A stretch of 5,984 nucleotides of DNA from an uncultured Clostridia bacterium (lineage in GTDB: Bacteria; Bacillota; Clostridia; Lachnospirales; CAG-274). The notes below the pieces were generated by a model that was not told where the DNA came from, searched no databases, and saw nothing but the letters and a program-made list of their open reading frames with translations. The position numbers and the translations under genes were made by a program. Shown piece by piece: positions 1-5,344 of this stretch (position 1 is the first letter of the stretch; the number at the start of each line of letters is the position of its first letter). Location: the NCBI GenBank assembly GCA_947629215.1, contig CANRCU010000147.1:1-5984 (forward strand). Direction: 5' to 3'.

Positions 1-1094
1 CAAAGAAAATGGGATTCTATCTCATAATTCTCGATCCAACACCCGATTGCCCTGCCGATTCTGTTACAAATGAACACATAGTAGCAGATTTTAACGATAA
101 AGATGCCATACGGCATCTTGCCGACCAATGTGATGTTATGACATATGAATTTGAACATATCAATACGGAAATACTTTTACAGCTTGAAAACGAGGGATAC
201 AAAATCTACCCGACCGCAAAAAGTCTGAAGGTAATACAAAATAAGTTTACACAAAAACAAACACTGGCGGCATATGATTTACCTGTCCCTGATTTTATGG
301 AGATAAAAGGTCCTGCAGATATGCTCAAAGCAGGTGAAGAATACGGTTATCCCTATATGCTGAAAGCCTGTACGGGCGGTTATGACGGTAAAGGTAACTC
401 TGTTGTCAACAGCCGGAACGAAATAAAAAAATGTTATGCCGAACTCGGCGGCGGTGAACTTCAGCTTATGGCAGAACGTATGGTTGATTTTGCAATGGAA
501 ACATCTATTCTTGCTTGTCGGGGGCTTAATGGTCAGGTCGTGGTATATCCTGTCGGCAACAACATACATAAAAACAGCATACTGCATGAAACTATCGTAC
601 CGGCAGGTATACCGAAACACTCGGTTGAAAAGGCAAAAAAATGTGCAGAAAAAGTCATGGAAGTCTTTCAGGGAATAGGTATGTTTTGTGTGGAACTTTT
701 TATAACGAAAGAAGACGATGTACTTATAAACGAAATAGCACCACGGCCTCACAATTCGGGGCATTATACAATTGAAGGCTGTGTTACAAGTCAGTTTGAA
801 AATCACATCCGTGCAATTACATCGCTACCCCTCGGCGATACGTCACTTATACGCCCTACCGTTATGGTCAATCTTCTCGGGGCTGACGGCAGCAGCGGTA
901 AAGCGCGGATATACGGTATCTATGATGCTCTATCCATAAACGGTGTCTTTGTACATATTTATGGTAAATCGCAAACCAAACCCAAGCGTAAAATGGGGCA
1001 TATAACCGTATGCGCCGATACGGTAAAACAGGCAATTAAACTCGCCGAAAAGGCATATCATTCTATAACTGTAAAGGAGGATAATAATGAATAA
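1..1094 (+). CDS. purK: N5-carboxyaminoimidazole ribonucleotide synthase PurK (5' partial)
   Basis: Uses ATP and bicarbonate to carboxylate AIR to N5-CAIR in cytoplasmic de novo purine synthesis; its product goes to PurE. The frame is open to the window edge. The Met at base 9 matches the internal 'KKMGF' position of the family, so about 20-25 N-terminal residues (the glycine-rich GIIGGGQLG-type start) lie upstream. Counting from that Met, the ATP-grasp fold is clear: YEFEHIN (46-52), YPYMLKACTGGYDGKGN (114-130), the metal/ATP segment INEIAPRPHNSGHYT (240-254), and the C-terminal YGK...KPKRKMGHITV (318-333), all typical of PurK. It ends VKEDNNE. The stop overlaps the purE start by 8 nt, indicating translational coupling. 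Function is certain at family level; only the true start is unseen. Confidence 0.96.
   Translation, partial: KKMGFYLIILDPTPDCPADSVTNEHIVADFNDKDAIRHLADQCDVMTYEFEHINTEILLQLENEGYKIYPTAKSLKVIQNKFTQKQTLAAYDLPVPDFMEIKGPADMLKAGEEYGYPYMLKACTGGYDGKGNSVVNSRNEIKKCYAELGGGELQLMAERMVDFAMETSILACRGLNGQVVVYPVGNNIHKNSILHETIVPAGIPKHSVEKAKKCAEKVMEVFQGIGMFCVELFITKEDDVLINEIAPRPHNSGHYTIEGCVTSQFENHIRAITSLPLGDTSLIRPTVMVNLLGADGSSGKARIYGIYDALSINGVFVHIYGKSQTKPKRKMGHITVCADTVKQAIKLAEKAYHSITVKEDNNE
1073..1080 (+). promoter_or_regulatory. Shine-Dalgarno site of purE inside the 3' end of purK
   Basis: AAAGGAGG lies 6 nt before the ATG at 1087 and within the last codons of purK. It fixes the purE start and supports coupled translation of the two genes. 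Confidence 0.85.
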
Positions 1095-1599
1095 AGTTGG
1101 AATAATAATGGGTAGTGATTCCGATCTTCCCGTTATGCAAGAAGCAGCAAAGGTAATGGAACAATTCGGTATCGAATATGAAATCAGTGTAGTATCGGCA
1201 CACAGAACACCACAAGCAATGTATGATTATGCGGAAACCGCCGCTCAGCGCGGTTTAAAAGTTATTATTGCGGGTGCAGGCGGTGCCGCACATTTGCCGG
1301 GTATGACAGCAGCAATAACAACTTTGCCGGTTATCGGTGTACCGATAAAAACAAGGGCGCTCAGCGGTGTGGATTCACTTTACTCCATTGTTCAGATGCC
1401 GGGCGGCATACCCGTTGCAACGGTTGCTATAAATCAGGCAAAAAATGCAGGTCTGCTTGCTGTACAGATGCTCGCGGCTTTTGATGACAAGCTCTCCGAA
1501 AAAGTAAAAAATTTTCGCGCTGAAATGAAAAAAGAAGTGGAAGAAAAATCTGCGCGTCTTGGAACAATAGGTTACAAAGAATATCTTAACAATCAATAG
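1087..1599 (+). CDS. purE: N5-carboxyaminoimidazole ribonucleotide mutase PurE (class I)
   Basis: Converts N5-CAIR, the PurK product, to CAIR by moving the carboxylate to C4 of the imidazole; known PurE enzymes are octamers. At 170 residues it has normal full length. Family motifs are intact: GSDSDL (9-14), SAHRTP (37-42) with the catalytic His39, the glycine-rich AGAGGAAHLPGM (62-73), and GVPIKTR...GVDSLYSIVQMPGGIPVATVAI (84-115). The adjacent PurK argues for the class I, N5-CAIR-using enzyme rather than the CO2-using class II form. The start is set by a strong ribosome site 6 nt upstream. The order purK-purE is the reverse of the common purE-purK arrangement. The C-terminal tail (about 136-156) is rich in Lys and Glu. 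Confidence 0.97.
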   Translation: MNKVGIIMGSDSDLPVMQEAAKVMEQFGIEYEISVVSAHRTPQAMYDYAETAAQRGLKVIIAGAGGAAHLPGMTAAITTLPVIGVPIKTRALSGVDSLYSIVQMPGGIPVATVAINQAKNAGLLAVQMLAAFDDKLSEKVKNFRAEMKKEVEEKSARLGTIGYKEYLNNQ

Positions 1600-1612
1600 G
1601 GTGTGATATAAA

Positions 1613-2002
1613 TTGGATAATAATTTTCAAAAAATAGTAGGTATGAATATAAGGAAAAAACGCGAGGAATATGGTTTTAAACGCCGGGAAATGGCGGAAT
1701 ATCTCGGCCTTACCGAACCATTTATAAGATGTATCGAAAACGGTTCGCGTGGGACGAATATTGAAAATTACAGTAAAATCGCTAAAATGCTCGGTGTTAC
1801 GCTTGATGAAATTACAAACGTAAATAATTTACAAAAAGTGTCCGAGCCTCATTCTAAAAAGACAAACTACAAAAAAAAACTTGAAAGTGTATGTCAGGCA
1901 ATTACCGAAGAACAAGCTGAGTTTCTCTTGCTTTTTACACAAAATTTAGTTGACTATACACAAAAAATCCAAGAAAATAACAAACTAAAAACGACCGAAT
2001 AA
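1613..2002 (+). CDS. XRE-family helix-turn-helix transcriptional regulator, 129 aa
   Basis: A small DNA-binding protein, target unknown. Residues about 8-66 form a Cro/C1-type HTH: NIRKKREEYGF (12-22), second helix KRREMAEYLGL (23-33), recognition helix TEPFIRCIENGSR (34-46), then NYSKIAKMLGVTLDEI (52-67). A basic linker (81-89, SKKTNYKKK) leads to a C-terminal helical segment, ITEEQAEFLLLFTQNLVDYTQKI (97-119), a tail seen in many clostridial XRE proteins and probably used for dimerisation (inference). I take TTG at 1613 as the start: AGGGTG at 1598-1603 precedes it by 9 nt, and FQKIVGMNIR fits the usual domain entry. ATG at 1643 would clip that entry and has a poorly spaced ribosome site. 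It starts 13 nt after purE, so co-transcription is likely. Codons look more AT-rich than in purE. Whether it regulates purine genes cannot be told. Confidence 0.85.
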   Translation: MDNNFQKIVGMNIRKKREEYGFKRREMAEYLGLTEPFIRCIENGSRGTNIENYSKIAKMLGVTLDEITNVNNLQKVSEPHSKKTNYKKKLESVCQAITEEQAEFLLLFTQNLVDYTQKIQENNKLKTTE

Positions 2003-2031
2003 AAAAGAACTATTTTCAAAAGTAATTCTGT

Positions 2032-2072
2032 AATATTTGGTGTGGTTAGAGTCAACTACACCAAATATTTTT
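2032..2072 (+). terminator. Probable rho-independent terminator of the pur-regulator transcript
   Basis: Left arm AATATTTGGTGTGGTT (2032-2047) pairs with AACTACACCAAATATT (2054-2069), a 16-bp stem with one G-U pair and a 6-nt loop. TTT follows the right arm, giving a run of five T including the arm. It lies 30 nt after the regulator stop codon. The lower stem is AT-rich, so strength is uncertain. Flanking TTTTCAAA (2013-2020) and TTTGAAAA (2070-2077) could extend the structure. On the minus strand no T run follows, so it is not an obvious terminator for the opposing gene. Confidence 0.6.
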
Positions 2073-2209
2073 GAAAAAGAACCCAAACTTCACAATTTAT
2101 GTCAAAATAAGAATTATATCCATCCATTTTAAATTTAGATTTCCTTACAATTAGGATATTTCATAAAAACTGTTTTCGATGTTTCGAGAATTGGAGCCGG
2201 AGTCGGCTA

Positions 2210-2241
2210 CCCCTGCGTTGAAACGCAGGGGTTTTTATTTT
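2210..2241 (+). terminator. GC-rich hairpin with T tract (intrinsic terminator-like)
   Basis: CCCCTGCG (2210-2217) pairs perfectly with CGCAGGGG (2224-2231) around the loop TTGAAA, followed by TTTTTATTTT (2232-2241). A second hairpin, AGCCG-GAGT-CGGCT (2195-2208), ends one base before it. This has the form of a plus-strand terminator and may back up the one at 2032-2072 or end a small RNA. It may equally be the end hairpin of a mobile element. Confidence 0.55.
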
Positions 2242-2351
2242 GAGTAGAGTTCAATGGTTTTTCCTTATATAATGCTGCTCATAACGTCGGTTTCTGACGA
2301 AACCTTTGTATTTGGCTTATATTCCTACCAAATATAACAGTAAGTACTCAC

Positions 2352-2369
2352 CCCGCCTAAAGAGGCGGG
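2352..2369. repeat. GC-rich perfect hairpin downstream of the acidic secreted protein gene
   Basis: CCCGCCT (2352-2358), loop AAAG, AGGCGGG (2363-2369): a perfect 7-bp stem 22 nt after the minus-strand stop at 2392. No T run follows on either strand, so it is not a standard terminator. It could protect the 3' end of the minus-strand mRNA or be the left-end hairpin of a mobile element. The flank AAACTTGCC (2370-2378) recurs in related form near tyrS. Confidence 0.6.
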
Positions 2370-2391
2370 AAACTTGCCTGTTGGTTAATTA

Positions 2392-4467
2392 TCAATCATC
2401 TACGGTAACATTAAAATCCCATTCATCCGTATTGTCATCGTCATCTTCGGCAGTTATTGTAAAGGTATTTTTGCCTTCATCTCTTGCATAGAAGGAAATA
2501 TCCCATATATAACTTGAAGAATCTTCATCCGACGGTTCGGTTTCTTTATAGACCCTGTAATCATCCTGATCAACGATAGTTATTTTTTCAACATTCTTTG
2601 ACGTTTCAACCGTAAGCTCGATCCTGTCGTCAATATCGACCCGGTTATCTTCAACATCAACGCTTATTATCTCTACCTCGTCGGTAGGTGTGCCTTTGAT
2701 GCGGAATTTATAGGTATCCTCTTTATTGTCGTCCTCATCATAGCCGAAGATCTGATAATCGTCCTCTATATCATCTATTTCGCCTTTTATTGTAAATGTT
2801 CTGTAAGAACCGCTTTTAGCGCCTTTTGATGCTGTTTCGATAGTCTTGCCCGAATCTGTTGCAAGAACTATCTTTTCGATACCCGAAGTTGTCTTTACGG
2901 AGAATTTGCAGGTATCACCGTCTTTTACGTTGCTTGTTTTTTGTTCAACGCTGAGAATAACATTATCGTTTTTGGAGTAACTCTCGCCTTCTATCTTAAT
3001 GGTTTCAAGCGTGTCGTTATCATCGTCATCATATGCGTATACGGTATATTTTTCTCTGCCTGTGTGATCGACCTCAAAGCTAAGCTCCCAGACAAGCTGA
3101 CCGTCTTTTCTGCCGGAATTGTAATAGCTTGATGCCACCTTTCTGTCATCGGGGTCATAAATGGAAACCTCTTTGACATCGGTCGAGGTGTAAACAAGTA
3201 TATGCGCCTCCTCACCGTCATAAACGGTTTCGTTAAGCAACTCTATATCGACTATCTCAAGGTCGTCATAGGTTTTTGAATCCTCATCTGTACCAACAGT
3301 GACAGGGACTTTCTGACTTACAGCCTCATAGCCTTCGTCCTCTATATAAAGAGTTATATAAAGGTATATCTTGCCTTTTTTAGACATTCTGTTCTTTATT
3401 TTGAAGGTTCTTTCTCCGTTCTTTTCGGTATATTCCGAACCCTCGGCCCTGCCGCTGTTGTAGTTGTTTGTTATTTTAACCTTCTCGACCTCATCCGTCG
3501 TAACAACCGTCAAGGTAGCATAATCGTCCTCATCATAGCTGTCGTCGTCAAGTTTATAACTTATAAGATAATCGGACTTGATCTTCTCATCATCTTTATC
3601 ATCATCATCGTCATCGTCGTCTTTTTTGCTGCCCGACTCACTGACGATATAATTAAGGGTCTTGGTATCTTGGATGTCCTCGTAGAATTTGTTGTCGTCA
3701 CCTGCCGCAACGATAACGCCTTTTATTATAGGCTCGTCTGAAGAATTTTTTGCCTCAAGCAGTGTTTCAAAGATACGCGAACCTCCACTACTCTCGCCAT
3801 ATTCGGAGATGACCTCTATTTCGCTGCCGTCCTCGGAATCCATGACTTTGACTCTTGTTGCGTTTTGAGCTTCGATCGAGATCTTGACCTTTTCACCGGG
3901 GGCAGCGTTTGCCTTATTTGAATTTACGGAAACTATACGTGGTACTCCCGACGCAGTTGTCGTTGTAACTGCCGAAGAAGTCGTTGTTTCCGTGCTTTCG
4001 CTGCCTGCCTTATCGGCCGTTGTTATGTATACACAGCGTTTGGCATTATCCCAATCAACTGTTGCGCCGATAGATTCGCCAAGCATACGTATAGGCATAA
4101 GCGTTCTGTTCTGCACATTTATGGAACGCGTATCAAATGTAAGCGCTTTTCCGCTGACATAGACGATATTGGATCTCATTGTGTGATCTATTGTGATACC
4201 GTCGCGCGAAAATGTCATGGTTTCGGTTTTGGAGTTCCAATTTATTGTAAGACCGAGATATTCGGCTGTGACCCTGATGGGGACATATGTTCTGTTCTGA
4301 TAAATTTGCGGCTGGGCATCGTTTGCCGGGAACTCAAGCAGTTTACCGTTAAGATAGACCGGGATTATCTCCGCAGCGGAAACAGACGCCGTGTTCGTAA
4401 AGCACATTGCCGAAACGAGCATTACCGCAGACACGGCAATACCGAGCAATTTTTTTAAACATTTCAT
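2392..4467 (-). CDS. Secreted acidic protein: stalk domain (copper amine oxidase N-terminal-like) plus five Ig-like repeats
   Basis: An extracellular protein of unknown role, 691 aa. Residues 1-32 are a signal peptide (KCLKK, hydrophobic 7-23, cleavage near VSA-AE). Residues 36-150 form a paired stalk domain of the copper amine oxidase N-terminal-like family, with two units carrying NRTYVPIR...LGLTINWN (58-78) and NRTLMPIR...IGATVDWD (120-140). The family name does not imply oxidase activity; no catalytic domain is present. A Ser/Thr linker (157-174) precedes five diverged beta-rich repeats of about 95 residues: 175-275, 298-391, 400-495, 500-593 and 595-691. Repeats 1 and 2 are separated by a linker with eight consecutive Asp (283-290). 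Repeats 2 and 3 share YNSGR; most repeats have an acidic Asp/Asn turn near the end. No lipobox, LPXTG, SLH or C-terminal membrane helix is seen, so attachment is unclear. AAAGGAAG at 4477-4484 supports the ATG. It starts 21 nt after pyrE, probably on the same transcript. Confidence 0.88.
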   Translation of the reverse strand: MKCLKKLLGIAVSAVMLVSAMCFTNTASVSAAEIIPVYLNGKLLEFPANDAQPQIYQNRTYVPIRVTAEYLGLTINWNSKTETMTFSRDGITIDHTMRSNIVYVSGKALTFDTRSINVQNRTLMPIRMLGESIGATVDWDNAKRCVYITTADKAGSESTETTTSSAVTTTTASGVPRIVSVNSNKANAAPGEKVKISIEAQNATRVKVMDSEDGSEIEVISEYGESSGGSRIFETLLEAKNSSDEPIIKGVIVAAGDDNKFYEDIQDTKTLNYIVSESGSKKDDDDDDDDKDDEKIKSDYLISYKLDDDSYDEDDYATLTVVTTDEVEKVKITNNYNSGRAEGSEYTEKNGERTFKIKNRMSKKGKIYLYITLYIEDEGYEAVSQKVPVTVGTDEDSKTYDDLEIVDIELLNETVYDGEEAHILVYTSTDVKEVSIYDPDDRKVASSYYNSGRKDGQLVWELSFEVDHTGREKYTVYAYDDDDNDTLETIKIEGESYSKNDNVILSVEQKTSNVKDGDTCKFSVKTTSGIEKIVLATDSGKTIETASKGAKSGSYRTFTIKGEIDDIEDDYQIFGYDEDDNKEDTYKFRIKGTPTDEVEIISVDVEDNRVDIDDRIELTVETSKNVEKITIVDQDDYRVYKETEPSDEDSSSYIWDISFYARDEGKNTFTITAEDDDDNTDEWDFNVTVDD

Positions 4468-4488
4468 AGTGCTGCACTTCCTTTCGTT

Positions 4489-5139
4489 TTATACACCGTA
4501 AACTTTTCTGTATTCTATCATGGCGTCAAGATACTCTTTACCCGGTATCGTGCCGTCCTCTATACACTCTATTATATCATTTATGGTCACTATCGGATAG
4601 ACCTTTATGCCAAACTCGTCATATACCTCCTGCACTGCCGATTTGTCGCTTTTATTCTTTTCCATGCGGTCAACGGATATGACAACGCCGCAAACATTTA
4701 CATCGGCTGCCGCTTTAAGGATAGGCAAACTTTCTCTTATAGCTGTACCGGCAGTTATAACATCTTCTATTATAAGCACACTATCGCCATCTTTTAATTT
4801 ATGACCGACCATAACGCCGCCTTCGCCATGATCTTTTGCCTCTTTGCGGTTAAAGCAGTAATTTACATTTTCACCGTTGTTATTGAAATGCGCTATAGCG
4901 GCAGTGACTGCAAGCGGTATGCCCTTATATGCGGGACCAAAGAATACATCGGCGTGAATGCCGTTTTCTTTGATGCACTGTGCATAGAAATTACCGAGTT
5001 TCGCTATATGTTCGCCCGTTTTGTAGTTGCCTGTATTTATAAAATATGGAGCTTTGCGTCCGCTTTTAAGTGTAAATTCGCCGAATGTAAGTACACCTGC
5101 TTCCCACATGAATTTAACAAATTCTTTTTTATAACTCAT
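4489..5139 (-). CDS. pyrE: Orotate phosphoribosyltransferase PyrE
   Basis: Joins orotate to PRPP to give orotidine 5'-monophosphate, the fifth step of de novo UMP synthesis, in the cytoplasm. The 216-residue length is normal for the E. coli/yeast-type enzyme. Visible motifs: substrate-binding FTLKSGRKAPYF (22-33), FFGPAYKGIPLA (66-77), the mobile catalytic loop NRKEAKDHGEGG (97-108) with Arg98, Lys99, Lys102 and His104, and the PRPP-binding signature VLIIEDVITAGTAIRE (121-136). The ATG is preceded by AAGGAGG (plus-strand bases 5147-5153) at 7 nt. It has its own probable promoter and is followed after 21 nt by the secreted stalk-domain gene. No other pyrimidine gene is in the window, so pyrE here is separated from any pyr operon, at least on the downstream side. 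Confidence 0.97.
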   Translation of the reverse strand: MSYKKEFVKFMWEAGVLTFGEFTLKSGRKAPYFINTGNYKTGEHIAKLGNFYAQCIKENGIHADVFFGPAYKGIPLAVTAAIAHFNNNGENVNYCFNRKEAKDHGEGGVMVGHKLKDGDSVLIIEDVITAGTAIRESLPILKAAADVNVCGVVISVDRMEKNKSDKSAVQEVYDEFGIKVYPIVTINDIIECIEDGTIPGKEYLDAMIEYRKVYGV

Positions 5140-5214
5140 CCATATTCCTCCTTATATAAAGCCTGCCCGAAAAATCGGTTATCTGCCCTGCCCTTTCGGA
5201 ACAAATATTTTCAT
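5140..5214 (-). promoter_or_regulatory. pyrE leader with alternative hairpins and a possible 11-codon leader frame
   Basis: The expected untranslated leader is about 75 nt. CCGAAA (minus strand, 5199-5194) can pair with TTTCGG (5172-5167); the same 3' bases can instead form the small local stem CCGA-TCGG within 5178-5167, so the two are mutually exclusive. GGGCAG-type runs lie in between. An ATG at 5214-5212 opens an 11-codon frame (MKIFVPKGQGR) ending in TAA at 5181-5179, but it has no ribosome site and sits at the predicted transcription start. I do not recognise a PyrR site. A regulatory role is only a suggestion. Confidence 0.3.
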
Positions 5215-5219
5215 GATTT

Positions 5220-5247
5220 ATTTTAGCACAAATAAAAAAAATATCAA
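5220..5247 (-). promoter_or_regulatory. Probable sigma-A promoter of pyrE
   Basis: On the minus strand, TTGATA (-35, bases 5247-5242), a 16-bp T-rich spacer, and TAAAAT (-10, bases 5225-5220) preceded by TGC, an extended -10. Each box differs from consensus by one base. Transcription would start near 5213-5214, about 75 nt before the pyrE ATG. It is the best promoter-like match I found in the window. Confidence 0.65.
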
Positions 5248-5303
5248 GTTATTTATTTAAACTTATATATATCAGTTGTTGGGGACAGAAACGATATAAA
5301 ATG

Positions 5304-5329
5304 GGCAAGTTCCGCCTTTCGAGCGACGG
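5304..5329. repeat. Degenerate copy of the hairpin motif found at 2352-2378
   Basis: GGCAAGTTCCGCCT (5304-5317) matches GGCAAGTTTCCCGCCT on the minus strand at 2378-2363 apart from two extra bases. The hairpin partner here is GACGG (5325-5329), giving a five-pair stem on the minus-strand RNA with one G-U pair and an 8-nt loop. It lies 16 nt after the tyrS stop but has no adjacent T run, so it is a poor terminator candidate. It may be a worn copy of the same small element. Confidence 0.35.
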
Positions 5330-5344
5330 GAGTTGCTTTATCGG

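Larger units (their letters stand above)
2190..2385 (-). mobile_element. Possible internally deleted IS200/IS605-type element (hairpin-ended remnant)
   Basis: Two GC-rich hairpins (2352-2369 and 2210-2231) bound roughly 120 bp without a transposase gene. Read on the minus strand, the second hairpin is followed at once by GTAG and contains the end of a 15-codon frame closing in TAG at 2207-2209. In many IS200/IS605 elements the right-end hairpin similarly sits at the tnpB stop and is followed by a GTAG-like sequence (recalled family knowledge, not checked). The minus-strand reading is therefore left-end hairpin, tnpB tail remnant, right-end hairpin. Boundaries are approximate because these elements make no target duplications. 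Alternatives are a small RNA with its own terminator, or unrelated hairpins. Confidence 0.35.
2003..2391. other. Gene-free convergent gap holding three hairpins
   Basis: This stretch lies between the converging regulator gene (+) and acidic secreted protein gene (-). Contents from left to right: a 16-bp AT-rich hairpin (2032-2069); an AT-rich segment (2083-2190) in which I see nothing firm; a 5-bp hairpin (2195-2208) directly abutting a GC-rich hairpin with a T tract (2210-2241); a pair of mutually exclusive small stems (2285-2304); a 7-bp AT stem (2309-2334); and a GC-rich hairpin (2352-2369). No reading frame here looks like a conventional gene. Confidence 0.8.

Noticed and set aside
279..806. 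175-codon minus-strand frame opposite purK
   Set aside because: Fully antisense to a clear purK coding frame, rich in Phe/Cys/Tyr as expected for a shadow frame, with no recognisable domain.
2083..2190. Promoter for a small plus-strand RNA ending at the hairpin 2210-2241
   Set aside because: TTCACA at 2089-2094 with AATTAT at 2112-2117 has a correct 17-bp spacing, but the -10 match is weak in very AT-rich DNA, so I do not annotate it.
2032..2369. Three palindromes considered as a CRISPR-like array
   Set aside because: The hairpins differ in sequence, size and spacing, and there are no regularly spaced identical repeats.
2306..2491. 61-codon plus-strand frame starting in the gap and crossing the GC-rich hairpin
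   Set aside because: It runs into the antisense of the well-supported secreted protein gene, has no ribosome site I can see, and its Arg/Lys-rich part is simply the hairpin translated.
3598..3621. ATC/GTC triplet run considered as an intergenic microsatellite or repeat array
   Set aside because: It is in frame within a coding sequence and encodes the poly-Asp linker; reported there instead.
3884..4458. Plus-strand frames of 91-92 codons opposite the stalk domain
   Set aside because: They mirror a continuous minus-strand gene with signal peptide and domain; composition is that of reversed codons.
2392..4467. Reading the stalk-domain protein as a copper amine oxidase enzyme
   Set aside because: Only the N-terminal-like stalk units are present; there is no catalytic domain or topaquinone-type site, so the enzyme name would be misleading.
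4801..5226. 141-codon plus-strand frame opposite pyrE and its promoter
   Set aside because: Antisense to conserved PyrE residues; no domain, no ribosome site, and it would cross the pyrE promoter region.
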